Origin: CAZSXU01 sp964610505
GTDB lineage: Bacteria > Arandabacterota > Arandabacteria > JAGLYR01
DNA: 64,000 nt
Assembly: GCA_964610505.1 (NCBI GenBank)
Contig: CAZSXU010000001.1
Location: 124,001-188,000, forward strand
Direction: 5' to 3'
Part shown: positions 34,165-43,052 of the stretch, in pieces
Numbering within the stretch: the first letter of the stretch is position 1
How the letters are laid out: each line of letters starts with the position of its first letter
The notes under the pieces: generated by a model
Databases searched by the model: none
Told to the model about the DNA's origin: nothing
The model's input: only the letters and a program-made list of their open reading frames with translations
Program-made: the position numbers and the translations under genes

Positions 34165-34593
34165 CACTCGAGATGAAACCCGGACATGGCATCGGGCCTG
34201 CATGAAATGCAGGCCCGATGCCCCCCTGGGCAGAAAGAACAACCGGGCTCTCCGGCTTCTGCCCTCGTTTCTCACGAGAAACGAGGACCACGCCACAACA
34301 AAGCGTGAAGTGGTAACCCCCTCTGGTTCCCTGCGACACCTGATGGAGAGCCCGGTAACTCGTTTCGCGTAGATCCGATTGAACCACCGACCATGCACGC
34401 CGCTCGAACCGACGGCGCAAGCGACAACCTCCACTATCTCAGGAGATCGATATTTCCACATCGGCCCGCAGGATGGTTTTTCCTAGTCCGGAAGAGGGAT
34501 TCCGACGCCTGTTCTCGTACGACGAATGATGGAGAGGGGCGCCCGGACGCTCCCAACGCTTCGTCCCGAGCTCCATTTTCGGATGTTCGCTCT
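34165..34593. other. Intergenic region with two strong hairpins
   Basis: No gene is seen. A 16-bp perfect inverted repeat, arms GGCATCGGGCCTGCAT/ATGCAGGCCCGATGCC with a GAA loop (34188-34222), probably ends the plus-strand operon. An 11-bp palindrome, CCTCGTTTCTC/GAGAAACGAGG, lies at 34263-34286. Neither is followed by a T tract. Confidence 0.7.
34188..34222. terminator. Long GC-rich hairpin between convergent operons
   Basis: A perfect 16-bp stem with a 3-nt loop, 24 nt after the LapA-like stop and downstream of the convergent response-regulator gene. It is probably a transcript end or stabiliser; no U tract follows on either strand. Confidence 0.6.
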
Positions 34594-35265
34594 CTAGCCC
34601 GCCGTACCGATATCGTCGAGCGAGGCCAACCCTTCCCGGAGAGCATACAGCGCGGCCTGGGTCCGGTTCGTGAGGTTGAGTTTGGAGAGGATGTTGCTTA
34701 CGTGGGTCCGGACGGTGGCATCGCTGATAAAGAGGGACTGTGCGATGTTCTCGTTGGAGAAACCGCGCGCAATCAGGCGGAGGACTTCGACTTCGCGATC
34801 GGTCAAGGGTTCGGTCGGGGAAACGAGATCGGATTCCTGCGAGAATTCCCGGAGCAACCGCCGGGCGATTGTGGGATTCAGAGAAGACTCCCCCTCCGCC
34901 GCCCGGCGAATTGCCTTCACGAGATCCCGGGGACTGGTGTCTTTCAGCAGGTACCCCAGAGCCCCGGCTTTGACCGCCGGGAACAGCTTGCTGTCGCTCC
35001 CAAAGCTGGTGAGTACGAGAATGTGGCTGTCCTTCCAGCGAGAGCGAATTTCACGAATCGCGGAGACGCCGTCCATCTCCGGCATGACCAGATCCATGAG
35101 GACGACGGTGGGTTTGAGGCGCTCGGTCTCTTCCACGGCGTCTTTCCCGGTCGCGGCTTCTCCCACAACCTCGATTCCGTCCTCCGTATCCAGGAGCGCG
35201 CGGAGTCCGCTTCGCACGATCTCATGATCATCCACGATGAGCACCGTGATGGTCTCGCCGGACAT
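34594..35265 (-). CDS. NarL/LuxR-family response regulator
   Basis: A 223-residue regulator. The receiver domain has the acidic pair VDDH (11-14), phospho-acceptor Asp58 in VLMDLVMPEMDG, Thr/Ser in VLTSFG and Lys in LLKDTSP. The C-terminal LuxR helix-turn-helix (LTDREVEVLRLIARGFSNENIA, VRTHVSNILSKL) is at about 155-215. GGAGGA precedes ATG 35265. It lies downstream of the sensor kinase on the same strand with a 229-nt gap. The LiaR/DegU branch is the closest match by sequence feel. Targets unknown. Confidence 0.92.
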   Translation of the reverse strand: MSGETITVLIVDDHEIVRSGLRALLDTEDGIEVVGEAATGKDAVEETERLKPTVVLMDLVMPEMDGVSAIREIRSRWKDSHILVLTSFGSDSKLFPAVKAGALGYLLKDTSPRDLVKAIRRAAEGESSLNPTIARRLLREFSQESDLVSPTEPLTDREVEVLRLIARGFSNENIAQSLFISDATVRTHVSNILSKLNLTNRTQAALYALREGLASLDDIGTAG

Positions 35266-35494
35266 CTTTCACATCCTCCCATGTGGGCCGGAATCTACAA
35301 ATCCAGACTGTCTGCCCTTGCCGGAGGGAGACGCGAATCATCGAGAAGGGCGCGTGCATTGCCCGGGCGGCCCACGAAAACCCTTCGCGCCCCCGCGTCG
35401 GAGCCTGGAACAACGGCAACCGTGAATCCGGCGAATCTCATGCGGCCGACCGTCCGCCCCCAGCTGTCGGAGCTCCACAGGATTCCAAAGATCC

Positions 35495-36538
35495 TCAGGG
35501 TACGGGTACGCTTACCGTAATGCGCGTACCTTTCCCGGGTTCACTCCAGACTGAGAACCGTGCGCTGATCTCGGCGGCCCGCTCTTCCATGCCTCGCAAA
35601 CCCAACCCTCCCCTATCGCGTCCCTCCGCAACGGAGAACCCGTGGCCGTTGTCTTCGATCTGCAGGATGACCCCCAAACTCGACGGCTTGAGTCGGACCG
35701 AGATTTGCGAGGCCCTCGCGTGTTTCAGTATGTTATTGAGCGCTTCCTGGGCAATGCCGTGCAGTCCCTTCTCGATATTGGACGGCAGGCGACCGGCCAG
35801 CTCAGACGTGAATTCGGTCGTGAGACCGGCCCGGCCCTCAACGGCGGCCAAGCGAGCCCGCAGCGCGGCCGCCAACCCCTCCTTCTCGAGAGCACGAGGG
35901 CGAAGCTCGAAGATCAGAAGTCGCATCTCCTTCAGGGCATCCAGCGCTGCGTTCTGGAGTTCCCCGAGATGCGCGCCGGTGCCCTCGGTGTTTCCCTCAT
36001 CCAGCTGGCGTTTGGCCGCTTCCGCGTGAAGCGTGAGCCCATAGAGCGACTGCGTGACGGAATCATGGAGATCCTGAGCGATTTTCTGCCGGTCTTCGGC
36101 CTCCTGTGTTTGCAGCATCCCCTGCGCATAGAGTGAGGCAAACATACCGATCATGGTCCGAAGAACGAGGTCGAGAGCATGAATCACCTCGCCGGTTCTC
36201 TTCATATCTCCCGCATACTCGTCGAGGACGAAGGGTAGAGCAACCTCCTTCAGCTGTAGCAAGGCTTCAATGACCTCGCTGATGTCGAAACCCAAACGGC
36301 CTCGTACTCGGCTGACTTCCTTCACGTGCAATGCCAGAGGGTCCGCGGTTCCACCGGCGAATGCCTTCGCGACTGCGGTCAGCCCACCCGCCAGCCACGA
36401 ACGGACTTCCTCCCGCGAGCGTTGCCGATAGTGACTGTCCGGCATGGAACGAACCCTGTTGGTCCACGCCGTGAGAATTCCCGCGCTCCGCCGGTTCAAG
36501 AGGGCAGCAAGATCGGAGCACGTGGGAATCTCTCGCAT
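35495..36538 (-). CDS. Soluble HisKA_3-type sensor histidine kinase
   Basis: A 347-residue kinase without membrane segments. Residues about 8-130 look like an RsbRD-type helical sensor domain (LLNRRSAGILTAWTNRV). The dimerisation box has phospho-acceptor His158 (DLHDSVTQSLYGL), followed by the HATPase domain with NNILKHARA, DNGHGF and GGLGLRGMEERA. GGAGG precedes ATG 36538. It is paired with the NarL-type regulator at 34594. A promoter and a BlaI-like operator lie upstream, so the BlaI-like repressor may control this pair. Being cytoplasmic, it must sense an internal signal or a partner. Confidence 0.9.
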   Translation of the reverse strand: MREIPTCSDLAALLNRRSAGILTAWTNRVRSMPDSHYRQRSREEVRSWLAGGLTAVAKAFAGGTADPLALHVKEVSRVRGRLGFDISEVIEALLQLKEVALPFVLDEYAGDMKRTGEVIHALDLVLRTMIGMFASLYAQGMLQTQEAEDRQKIAQDLHDSVTQSLYGLTLHAEAAKRQLDEGNTEGTGAHLGELQNAALDALKEMRLLIFELRPRALEKEGLAAALRARLAAVEGRAGLTTEFTSELAGRLPSNIEKGLHGIAQEALNNILKHARASQISVRLKPSSLGVILQIEDNGHGFSVAEGRDRGGLGLRGMEERAAEISARFSVWSEPGKGTRITVSVPVP

Positions 36539-36583
36539 CCAAGAACCTCCGGGAATGGGAGCCGCTTTCGCGCACCTAGGGCC

Positions 36584-36612
36584 AGGATAGCAGGTCCCCG
36601 AAAGGCGTGCAA
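36584..36612 (-). promoter_or_regulatory. Promoter of the histidine kinase operon
   Basis: On the minus strand TTGCAC (36612-36607) and TATCCT (36589-36584) are 17 nt apart, 46 nt before the start codon. The BlaI-like palindrome at 36631-36650 lies just upstream of the -35. Confidence 0.62.
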
Positions 36613-36630
36613 CCTTCCCGCCGGCGGGAG

Positions 36631-36650
36631 CGTACGACATTTGTCGTACG
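36631..36650. promoter_or_regulatory. BlaI-like operator upstream of the two-component genes
   Basis: Perfect 9-bp arms CGTACGACA and TGTCGTACG around TT. The CGACA-TT-TGTC core equals the operator at 7797-7808 and matches that at 8636 except for the central bases. It is the most symmetric of the three, but sits upstream of the -35 rather than inside the spacer. Confidence 0.7.
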
Positions 36651-37084
36651 GCGCATCCGTCCAGAGCGCAGAAACGATGCCCCGAAACCGTTCCTTTGAA
36701 GGACGGAAAACCGTAGTTCTCGCCGATGCGGTTTGGGGCCGCGTGGACGATACTTGAGAGTGACAGGCGGGCCGCCGCGCAGAGGAGTGAGGGAGCAGAC
36801 CAGGACCGCGAACACGGGACAGAGGTGCCCCTCCGTTTCCCGGTGCTTCGTATGGAAAAGGACTCTGTAACACTCGCCGAACGACTCGCTCCGACGCGCG
36901 GCGGTCCCGTACTTCCACGAAGGTCTTCCTTGAAGCCGATGGGGGCGGTTCCCGAATCGCCCCCTTGGCTTTGGAGGAAACAACGCCGGCCAAGAGCCCG
37001 TCAAGACCGTGAGTCCGTCACCCTATCCCAGACGGACCGTTCCGACGGGCCGCGTCGAGGGCGAGGAGGTTCTCCAACGGCCCC
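36651..37084. other. Intergenic region without a recognisable gene
   Basis: Overlapping minus-strand open frames here are rich in Arg, Pro and Ser, lack ribosome sites and resemble no protein family. Confidence 0.55.
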
Positions 37085-37660
37085 CTACCGGTTCAGTTTT
37101 TTCAGCAGCCAGGCCATGTTCTGGCCGAGAATCTTCATGGTTTCCAGACCCTCGGGATCGTTCTCGACGTCTCCTTTGTCTCGACCTAGTCCGAAATTCC
37201 AGTAGATGGACCCAGGGACGACCATCTGCCCGATCAGGAAGAAATGGTTCAGCGTATCGAAGGTGTGAATCTGCCCTCCCCTCCGGGCGGCCACCACGGC
37301 GGCGCCGATCTTCCTGCGAAACATATGGTCGTTCGCCCTGGCGACAAAGCCGGCGCGGTCGATGAGCGCCTTCATTTCCGCCGATACATCGGTGAAGTAC
37401 ACCGGAGAGGCCAGGATGATGCCGTCGGCCTCCAGCATTTTCTCAATGTATTCGTTCCCGGCATCTTTCGTCACGGCGCAGCGCCTGTCTTTATTGACGG
37501 TACACTCGTAGCAGGCGATGCAGCCATGAATGGGCGCTTTCGAGAGCTGCACCATCTCGGTTTCGATCCCTTCGGTCTCCAGCTCGCGAAACACATGATT
37601 GACGAGAATCGCCGTGTTTCCATCTCTGCGCGCGCTGCCGTTGAAGGCGATGACTTTCAT
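37085..37660 (-). CDS. NADPH-dependent FMN reductase/iron-sulfur flavoprotein family
   Basis: A 191-residue flavodoxin-fold protein. The FMN phosphate loop is NGSARRDGNTAIL (7-19), followed by HGCIACYEC (near 47-55) and a further Cys (RRCAVTKD), the cysteine pattern of iron-sulfur flavoproteins, then ILASPVYFTDVSAEMKALIDR. ATG 37660 begins the conserved fold; the frame is open 15 codons further. The family carries electrons or reduces quinones or metals. Whether it binds a cluster is not certain from four or fewer cysteines. Confidence 0.85.
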   Translation of the reverse strand: MKVIAFNGSARRDGNTAILVNHVFRELETEGIETEMVQLSKAPIHGCIACYECTVNKDRRCAVTKDAGNEYIEKMLEADGIILASPVYFTDVSAEMKALIDRAGFVARANDHMFRRKIGAAVVAARRGGQIHTFDTLNHFFLIGQMVVPGSIYWNFGLGRDKGDVENDPEGLETMKILGQNMAWLLKKLNR

Positions 37661-37821
37661 TCCCGTGTCTCTCCCTCCCGTCCGTTCGCGGTTGCGTGAT
37701 TCCATCCGCAGTCACACCCCATCCGTCGGCTCCCGCCGCGCCGGGGTCACATTCGGCGCGTCCACGATCTCAACGAGGGCGCGCCGCCGGTCATAGAGCG
37801 AAAGCTCGTGGATCGTCCGTG

Positions 37822-39759
37822 TTACTCCAGGTACCCGATGGCCTTGAGCTTCTCCCTCAGCTCCTGGTTCTTCTCCGGAGGGGGAGTCCCTGACTGGCCG
37901 GGAAGGGGATACTCGGTCACACCCAGATCGGAAACGGAGAGGCCGGTCAACGCGGGCCGACCGGTCCACACCGGGGAAACCGGGAGTCCCAGGAGCCCCG
38001 CAACCGTCGGGGCCACGTCGACTACGTTCAGAGAGTCCGACAAGACGGCGTTCGATGCCAGGGGCCCGGATAGCACGAAGATCCCGTCGACGTCGTGCAC
38101 GCCCGAGAACCGGGCCACCGCAGAGGCCCGGATCAGGCTTCTGAAGGGGTGTTTCTCGCCCTGCAGTATGATGGCCGCCTCCATCGGAACCGCATCCCGA
38201 GGAGCAATCCCGACCACCAGGGTCCCGCCGTCTCGCGTGACTTCGAACAGGGGTTTCGTTTCTCCGGAAACCCTGGTTTCCCGAAGTGCGCCACCCACCT
38301 CCGCCAGAACCCGCTCGCGCTCCTCTTCCAACGTGCTTGTCGCCCGGAGATAGACTCTTTGATCCAGATTCGTCCCGAACACGTCAGCGGTCGCGCCCAG
38401 CGCCGCAATCACGTTTTCCGTCCGGATGCGACAGTATTGTCCGGCCGTTCTGCTGGCCATGGCCTGGAAGCCGTGATCCGAAACGATCACGACGCTCACA
38501 TCCGTCGGGGCGGACCTCAGGATCTTCCCGAGGTTTCGGTCAATTTCCATATAGAGTTGGTGAATCGCCAGGCCGTACCGTTCGGCTTGGGCCTCGGTAA
38601 CCTCGGGGAATGAATCGGGCCGCAGGAACTTCCAGTACAAATGCGAGGTCTTGTCCACCTGATTGAAAAGAATGGCGGCGAATTCGGGTCGGCGGGAGCG
38701 GACCAGTCCCGCAAAGATGTCCCCCTGCAGCGCGGCCGATAACCTCCGGCTCCGCCACGCCTGGTCGAGAGGCGTTCTATTCCCGAAACGGCGCCCCGCT
38801 ACGTCCACCACGGCCCCCCGCAGCGTGGACAGCCGAACGCCGAGTCGAAACGCGTTCAGACCCATGTCCAGGTACGACACGCTTTCTTGTCGCCACGACA
38901 CCTCGCGCGCCCAGATCCGCCAGTAGAACCCGTATTCTGGGGGAAACGCCCGGGAATCGGGAGCCAGCGTGCTCGGGATGACGAAATCCCGCTCCCCAAG
39001 GTCCGAAGGAGGCGGCCAGGTGAAGTACCATCCCGACAATCCGAAGGACCTTCCCTCCGCTCTCAGCTGATCCCAGATCCGGCCGACCCTGAAGTCCTGC
39101 TGCAGGTTGTCGAATCCTTCGATGCCGTGGATCGAGGGAGGACAACCGGTCGCCAGTGTGCTCCAGACCTGGGGCGAGAACATCGAGGGCAGGGTACGGA
39201 GTCTGGCCCGATGACCGCCGTCCAGGCAGCCCTCGAGGTTCGGCATCTTCCCCTCCCGCACCAGAGGGTCGATCACCGCCCAGGTCGCTCCGTCAATACC
39301 GATCAGAAGAACACGCGTTCCGTCCGCAGGGCGGACGGGAGCCGGCCACATCAGGACGGCCAATCCGACGACAAGAGAGGCGGCCGGTGGAACCACCTTC
39401 ACGGTCCTTCCGCCGGCACGCCATCCGGCAAGCAGGATCAAACCCGACGTCAGGATCGGAACCAGCCAGAGGAACAAGCCGTCCGACGCGTCCCGCGCCG
39501 CCGCCAACCATACAAATGGGAGTAAGACCGCCAGGGCCGTTCCGACATGCCGATGGATAGCGCTCAGGAGGAAAATGAGAACCGCCGGCAGAACGAAGAA
39601 CATCAGGGCCGCCGTGGATTTCTCGTCCACGGTCAGAGGCGTGGCGAACCGGACGGCGGCCATGGAACCCGCTCCGGAAAGCAGCGCGGTGGTGATCCAG
39701 AAACCGGCGCCCGCCGGACCACCCTTCGGATCCCGGCTTTCAAGTGACGTGCGTTCCAC
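37822..39759 (-). CDS. Membrane alkaline-phosphatase-superfamily phosphodiesterase/nucleotide pyrophosphatase
   Basis: A 645-residue protein. About five N-terminal hydrophobic segments (about 18-145) precede a periplasmic type I phosphodiesterase domain: LIGIDGATWAVIDPLVREGKMPNL with the metal Asp, SMFSPQVWSTLATG with the probable catalytic Ser or Thr, FNQVDKTSHLYW, and VSDHGF with the second metal pair. The C-terminus has VDVAPTVAGLLGLP. GTG 39759 with GGAGGA just upstream is preferred to ATG codons up to 39975, which lack sites. Related proteins cleave nucleotides or phospholipid head groups; the substrate is unknown. Confidence 0.85.
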   Translation of the reverse strand: MERTSLESRDPKGGPAGAGFWITTALLSGAGSMAAVRFATPLTVDEKSTAALMFFVLPAVLIFLLSAIHRHVGTALAVLLPFVWLAAARDASDGLFLWLVPILTSGLILLAGWRAGGRTVKVVPPAASLVVGLAVLMWPAPVRPADGTRVLLIGIDGATWAVIDPLVREGKMPNLEGCLDGGHRARLRTLPSMFSPQVWSTLATGCPPSIHGIEGFDNLQQDFRVGRIWDQLRAEGRSFGLSGWYFTWPPPSDLGERDFVIPSTLAPDSRAFPPEYGFYWRIWAREVSWRQESVSYLDMGLNAFRLGVRLSTLRGAVVDVAGRRFGNRTPLDQAWRSRRLSAALQGDIFAGLVRSRRPEFAAILFNQVDKTSHLYWKFLRPDSFPEVTEAQAERYGLAIHQLYMEIDRNLGKILRSAPTDVSVVIVSDHGFQAMASRTAGQYCRIRTENVIAALGATADVFGTNLDQRVYLRATSTLEEERERVLAEVGGALRETRVSGETKPLFEVTRDGGTLVVGIAPRDAVPMEAAIILQGEKHPFRSLIRASAVARFSGVHDVDGIFVLSGPLASNAVLSDSLNVVDVAPTVAGLLGLPVSPVWTGRPALTGLSVSDLGVTEYPLPGQSGTPPPEKNQELREKLKAIGYLE

Positions 39760-40060
39760 CGAATCCTCCGTGGGTGCACCCGGAACGGCCTCCGGGCACT
39801 TCGAGGTAGACCCGGCCGGAACTGCGTACGGGGCACCCGGCCGCGTCCTGGGATGATACCATGCCGCCCCTCGAACACAAGCTAACATCCCGCCCCCCAT
39901 CCCCGTCCTCCCCTCATGCAAGAACCCGACAAGACGCATGACATCGCCGGCAGAATATGGTATGCTCCGGCGCATTGTAGGAACTGTGGCGAAGTCCGTG
40001 GGTACCGATGTTCACAGGGGGTTCTTGGACCCACAGAGTGGTTAGCAGAAGGAGGAGTTC
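39760..40060. other. Divergent intergenic region
   Basis: No gene is seen. A plus-strand promoter candidate lies at 39938-39966. Open frames reading into the hydrolase gene have no ribosome site before GTG 39759. Confidence 0.5.
39938..39966 (+). promoter_or_regulatory. Possible promoter of the small barrel gene
   Basis: ATGACA (39938-39943) and TATGCT (39961-39966) are 17 nt apart, 94 nt before the start codon. Confidence 0.5.
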
Positions 40061-40651
40061 ATGGGAAAAGCAGCTCGTTGTTCGGTTGTCGTGTTGTTCG
40101 CTCTTCTCTTGATCGGCTACGGCTCGAGTGAGGCAACGGCCATCGGCCCGCGCGGACTCGAAGTCAACGCCGGATTGGTGAGTCCCGAAGATGATATGGG
40201 CAGCACATTCATCCTCGGCGCCCTGATGGACCTGGGCGAAATCGTCCCGAGCCTGGCGCTCGAGGGCGGGGTGGATTTCTGGACCAAGAGCTACGATTTC
40301 GGTATGTATGGTTCCACCAGCGAGTTTCGGTATACGAATATTGGAATCCTGGGCGGCGTCCGGTACGATTTCCCGGTTCCCGGCACAATCACGCCCTTCG
40401 GCTTCGGTGCGTTGGGATTGCACGTCGCTCGAGCCTCGGGCGAGTATTCCTACACGGATCCCTTCTCCGGTACGATGATGACGCAAGACAACAGCGAGAC
40501 CGAGATGGAATTCGGAATTCGCTTCGGCGGCGGAGCTGCCGTGGCCGTCAGCCCCGGAGTAGATTTCGTAACCCGCGTTGGATACGACGTCAACGGCGGA
40601 GCCAACTACTTCTTCATTACCGGCGGTGCGAGGTTCGCGTTGGGACAGTAG
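40061..40651 (+). CDS. Small outer-membrane beta-barrel protein
   Basis: A 196-residue exported protein. The signal peptide ends near residue 27 (SEATA), and the mature part is about eight amphipathic strands (ALEGGVDFWTKSYDF, YTNIGILGGVRYDF, FGFGALGLHVARA, MEFGIRFGGGAAVAV, NYFFITGGARFALG), typical of OmpA/OmpX-type eight-stranded barrels. AAGGAGGAG precedes ATG 40061. It has its own promoter and terminator, so it is probably monocistronic. Function unknown. Confidence 0.8.
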   Translation: MGKAARCSVVVLFALLLIGYGSSEATAIGPRGLEVNAGLVSPEDDMGSTFILGALMDLGEIVPSLALEGGVDFWTKSYDFGMYGSTSEFRYTNIGILGGVRYDFPVPGTITPFGFGALGLHVARASGEYSYTDPFSGTMMTQDNSETEMEFGIRFGGGAAVAVSPGVDFVTRVGYDVNGGANYFFITGGARFALGQ

Positions 40652-40680
40652 CGCCGACGCGCGACAGGAGTTGAATCGAG

Positions 40681-40706
40681 GGCCCGAGTGCTTTCGTACT
40701 CGGGCC
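40681..40706 (+). terminator. Terminator hairpin after the small barrel gene
   Basis: Arms GGCCCGAGT/ACTCGGGCC (9 bp) with an 8-nt loop, followed by TTCTC; 30 nt after the stop. The short T run makes it a weak intrinsic terminator. Confidence 0.65.
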
Positions 40707-41113
40707 TTCTCGCGGATTTCTGGATCGCGAACGGATCCTTGCCCCTAAGACACCTTTCGAGTTTAGAACCGCAAGCGGAAAGTTCTTCACTGGCACGGCC
40801 CCACGCTTTCTGCTACCCTGCAGGTTCCGAAGAGAATGCTCCGAAGAGGAAAAGCGGGTCACCGTGATCGAGAACTGGGGTCCGATGGGAACCGGCATGT
40901 GAGGAAACAAGGAAACCTTTCTTGTTGGCACACCGAGAAGGCAATTCAAGGACCGGGAACCCGTCTACAGCATCATCCAGCACTCCGTTCAGCTGAACCC
41001 CATCTGGATTCAGGGGCGGATCCGATGTGTGGCCCTTGACTTGGCCTCGGACGGTCGGGCGGTGCAGGCTTCGTTCGTGCAACGAAATCGCGGCGGACCC
41101 TAGGGGGGAGACA
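40707..41113. other. Intergenic region with a protein-like open frame
   Basis: No gene can be supported. The frame from 40903 to TAG 41101-41103 reads like protein (PVYSIIQHSVQLNPIWIQG, RCVALDLASDGRAVQ) but has no ATG and is preceded in frame by TGA at 40900. It may be a decayed gene or contain a sequencing error. Confidence 0.4.
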
Positions 41114-41590
41114 ATGAACGAGGAACACGGTCCGATGGAGATTCGAATTCGGCCCGCCGGCCCCGGGGATATGGATCAGATCGTGGATTTCAACTCAAAC
41201 CTCGCCGACGAGTCGGAAGGCTTGCGTTTGGATCTCGATGTCCTCCAAGATGGAGTGAAGGCGGTTCTTCTCGATTCGACTCGCGGATTCTATCTCCTGG
41301 CGGAGATTCCCGATATGGCGATCGGCCAACTGCTCGTGACCTCCGAATGGAGCGATTGGAGAAACGCCTACTTCTGGTGGCTCCAGAGCGTGTACGTGCG
41401 GCCGGCGATGAGGAAGCGTGGAGTCTTTCGGGCCCTCTACCAACACGTCATGAGAATGGCCAGGGCGAGGAACGACGTCTGCGGACTCAGGCTTTACGTC
41501 CATCTGGAGAATGAGGCGGCCGAAAAGGTGTACGAGAATCTGGGAATGCGCCGACTCGACTACCGAATGATGGAAATAGACCTCACCTAG
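41114..41590 (+). CDS. GNAT-family N-acetyltransferase
   Basis: A 158-residue acetyltransferase. It starts with EIRIRPAGPGDMDQIVDFN, has the central strand LQSVYVRPAMRKRGVFRALY containing the acetyl-CoA loop (RxxGxF variant of Q/RxxGxG/A), and ends in LRLYVHLENEAAEKVYENLGM, the usual motif B. GGGGGAGA precedes ATG 41114. The substrate, a small amine or protein N-terminus, is unknown. It is 52 nt upstream of pyruvate kinase on the same strand and may share its transcript. Confidence 0.88.
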   Translation: MNEEHGPMEIRIRPAGPGDMDQIVDFNSNLADESEGLRLDLDVLQDGVKAVLLDSTRGFYLLAEIPDMAIGQLLVTSEWSDWRNAYFWWLQSVYVRPAMRKRGVFRALYQHVMRMARARNDVCGLRLYVHLENEAAEKVYENLGMRRLDYRMMEIDLT

Positions 41591-41642
41591 AACGCCCGCC
41601 CGGGGGTCAGAAGACACCGGGGTGAGAAAAGGGGCCATCGCC

Positions 41643-43052
41643 ATGCGCCGAACCAAACTCGTCTGCACGCTGGGCCCGGCGACCCGGTCGCCGCAGGACA
41701 TCCGGCGTCTCGTGGAAGTCGGTATGGACGTCGCCCGGCTGAACTTCTCCCACGGGTCTCACGAGGAACACGCGGAGCGGATTCGAATCCTGAGGGACAT
41801 CGAGAGAGACACGGGCCGGACCGTGGCGATCCTGCAGGACCTCGGAGGGCCCAAGATCCGAGTTGGCGAGGTGGGCGAGGGATCCATCGACCTCGAGTCC
41901 GGTCAGGCATTCACGCTCACAACGCGGGCCGTCCCGGGCAACCGTAGCGAGGTGTCTATCTCCTACGCGGCGCTTCCGCAGGAGGTCGCCGCCGGATCTC
42001 CCATCCTTCTGGCGGACGGCCTCATCGAACTCGAGGTGCAGGAGATATCCGACACGGACGTCCATTGCCGCGTGCTCGTGGGCGGAACCCTGACCTCCCA
42101 CAAGGGGATCAATCTACCGAGCGGCACCCTGTCCGCTCCGGCGCTGACGGAGAAAGACCGGGTCGATCTCGAGTTCGGGATCACAGAGGGCGTGGATCTG
42201 ATCGCTCTTTCCTTCGTGCGCAAGCCGGACGACGTCCGGGAGGTTCGTGAGATCGTCCGGTCCCACGGGGCTCGGATCCCGGTCATTGCCAAGATCGAGA
42301 AGCACGAGGCTCTCGAGAACATTGAGGACATCCTTGCCGAGAGCGACGGCTGCATGGTGGCCAGGGGCGACCTGGGAGTGGAGATTCCACTCGAACGGGT
42401 GCCCCACATTCAGAAATCCATCATCCATAAGGCGCGAATGCTGGGCCGGCCCGTAATCACCGCCACCCAGATGCTGACCTCCATGGTGGAGAGCCCACGG
42501 CCAACGAGGGCCGAGGCTGCGGACGTCGCCAACGCCGTTCTTGACGGGACCGATGCCGTGATGCTCTCAGAGGAAACCGCCGTGGGGACATATCCCGACC
42601 GCGCCGTAGAAACTCTGGGTCGTATCGCCATGGAGGCGGAGCGTGATCTGTCATGCGATTCCGTGCTGGGGCTCGAGCACACGACGCCCGGCGTGCCTCA
42701 CGCGATCAGCGGAGCCGTCTGCTACCTGGCGGACACACTGAAGGCGGCCGCCATCATCGTACCGACCGAATCCGGATCGACGGCCCGGCTGGTCGCGCGC
42801 CACCGGCCGAAGCAGCCCATCCTGGCCTTCTCGCCGCACCCCGAGACCGTGCATGCGCTGAATCTCTCCTGGGGCGTTGCGGCTAGGACCCTCCCGCCGT
42901 CGGCCGGCAGCGACGAGGTCGTCGCGGATTCCATCGGCGCGGCGAAGGAGACCGGCTCGGTGACGGCGGGCGACGTCGTCGTGATCACCGCCGGCCTGCC
43001 GATCGGGACACCGGGAACCACCAACCTCATTCGGGTCGAGGTCGTTCCGTAG
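41643..43052 (+). CDS. pyk: Pyruvate kinase
   Basis: A 469-residue glycolytic enzyme converting phosphoenolpyruvate and ADP to pyruvate and ATP. Landmarks are RRTKLVCTLGPATRS at the start, RLNFSHGSHEEH, LQDLGGPKIRVG, the active-site IAKIEKHEALENI, and MVARGDLGVEIP, ATQMLTSM and DGTDAVMLSEETAVG. AAGGGG lies 8 nt before ATG 41643; an upstream GTG at 41622 is less likely. Length and order are normal for the family. Confidence 0.96.
   Translation: MRRTKLVCTLGPATRSPQDIRRLVEVGMDVARLNFSHGSHEEHAERIRILRDIERDTGRTVAILQDLGGPKIRVGEVGEGSIDLESGQAFTLTTRAVPGNRSEVSISYAALPQEVAAGSPILLADGLIELEVQEISDTDVHCRVLVGGTLTSHKGINLPSGTLSAPALTEKDRVDLEFGITEGVDLIALSFVRKPDDVREVREIVRSHGARIPVIAKIEKHEALENIEDILAESDGCMVARGDLGVEIPLERVPHIQKSIIHKARMLGRPVITATQMLTSMVESPRPTRAEAADVANAVLDGTDAVMLSEETAVGTYPDRAVETLGRIAMEAERDLSCDSVLGLEHTTPGVPHAISGAVCYLADTLKAAAIIVPTESGSTARLVARHRPKQPILAFSPHPETVHALNLSWGVAARTLPPSAGSDEVVADSIGAAKETGSVTAGDVVVITAGLPIGTPGTTNLIRVEVVP

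Noticed and set aside
36496..37004. Overlapping minus-strand frames upstream of the histidine kinase
   Set aside because: No ribosome site, no protein-like pattern, and they run over the kinase promoter and the operator palindrome.
40795..40815. TGGCACG resembling a sigma54 -24 box
   Set aside because: The -12 TTGCA element is missing at the required distance.
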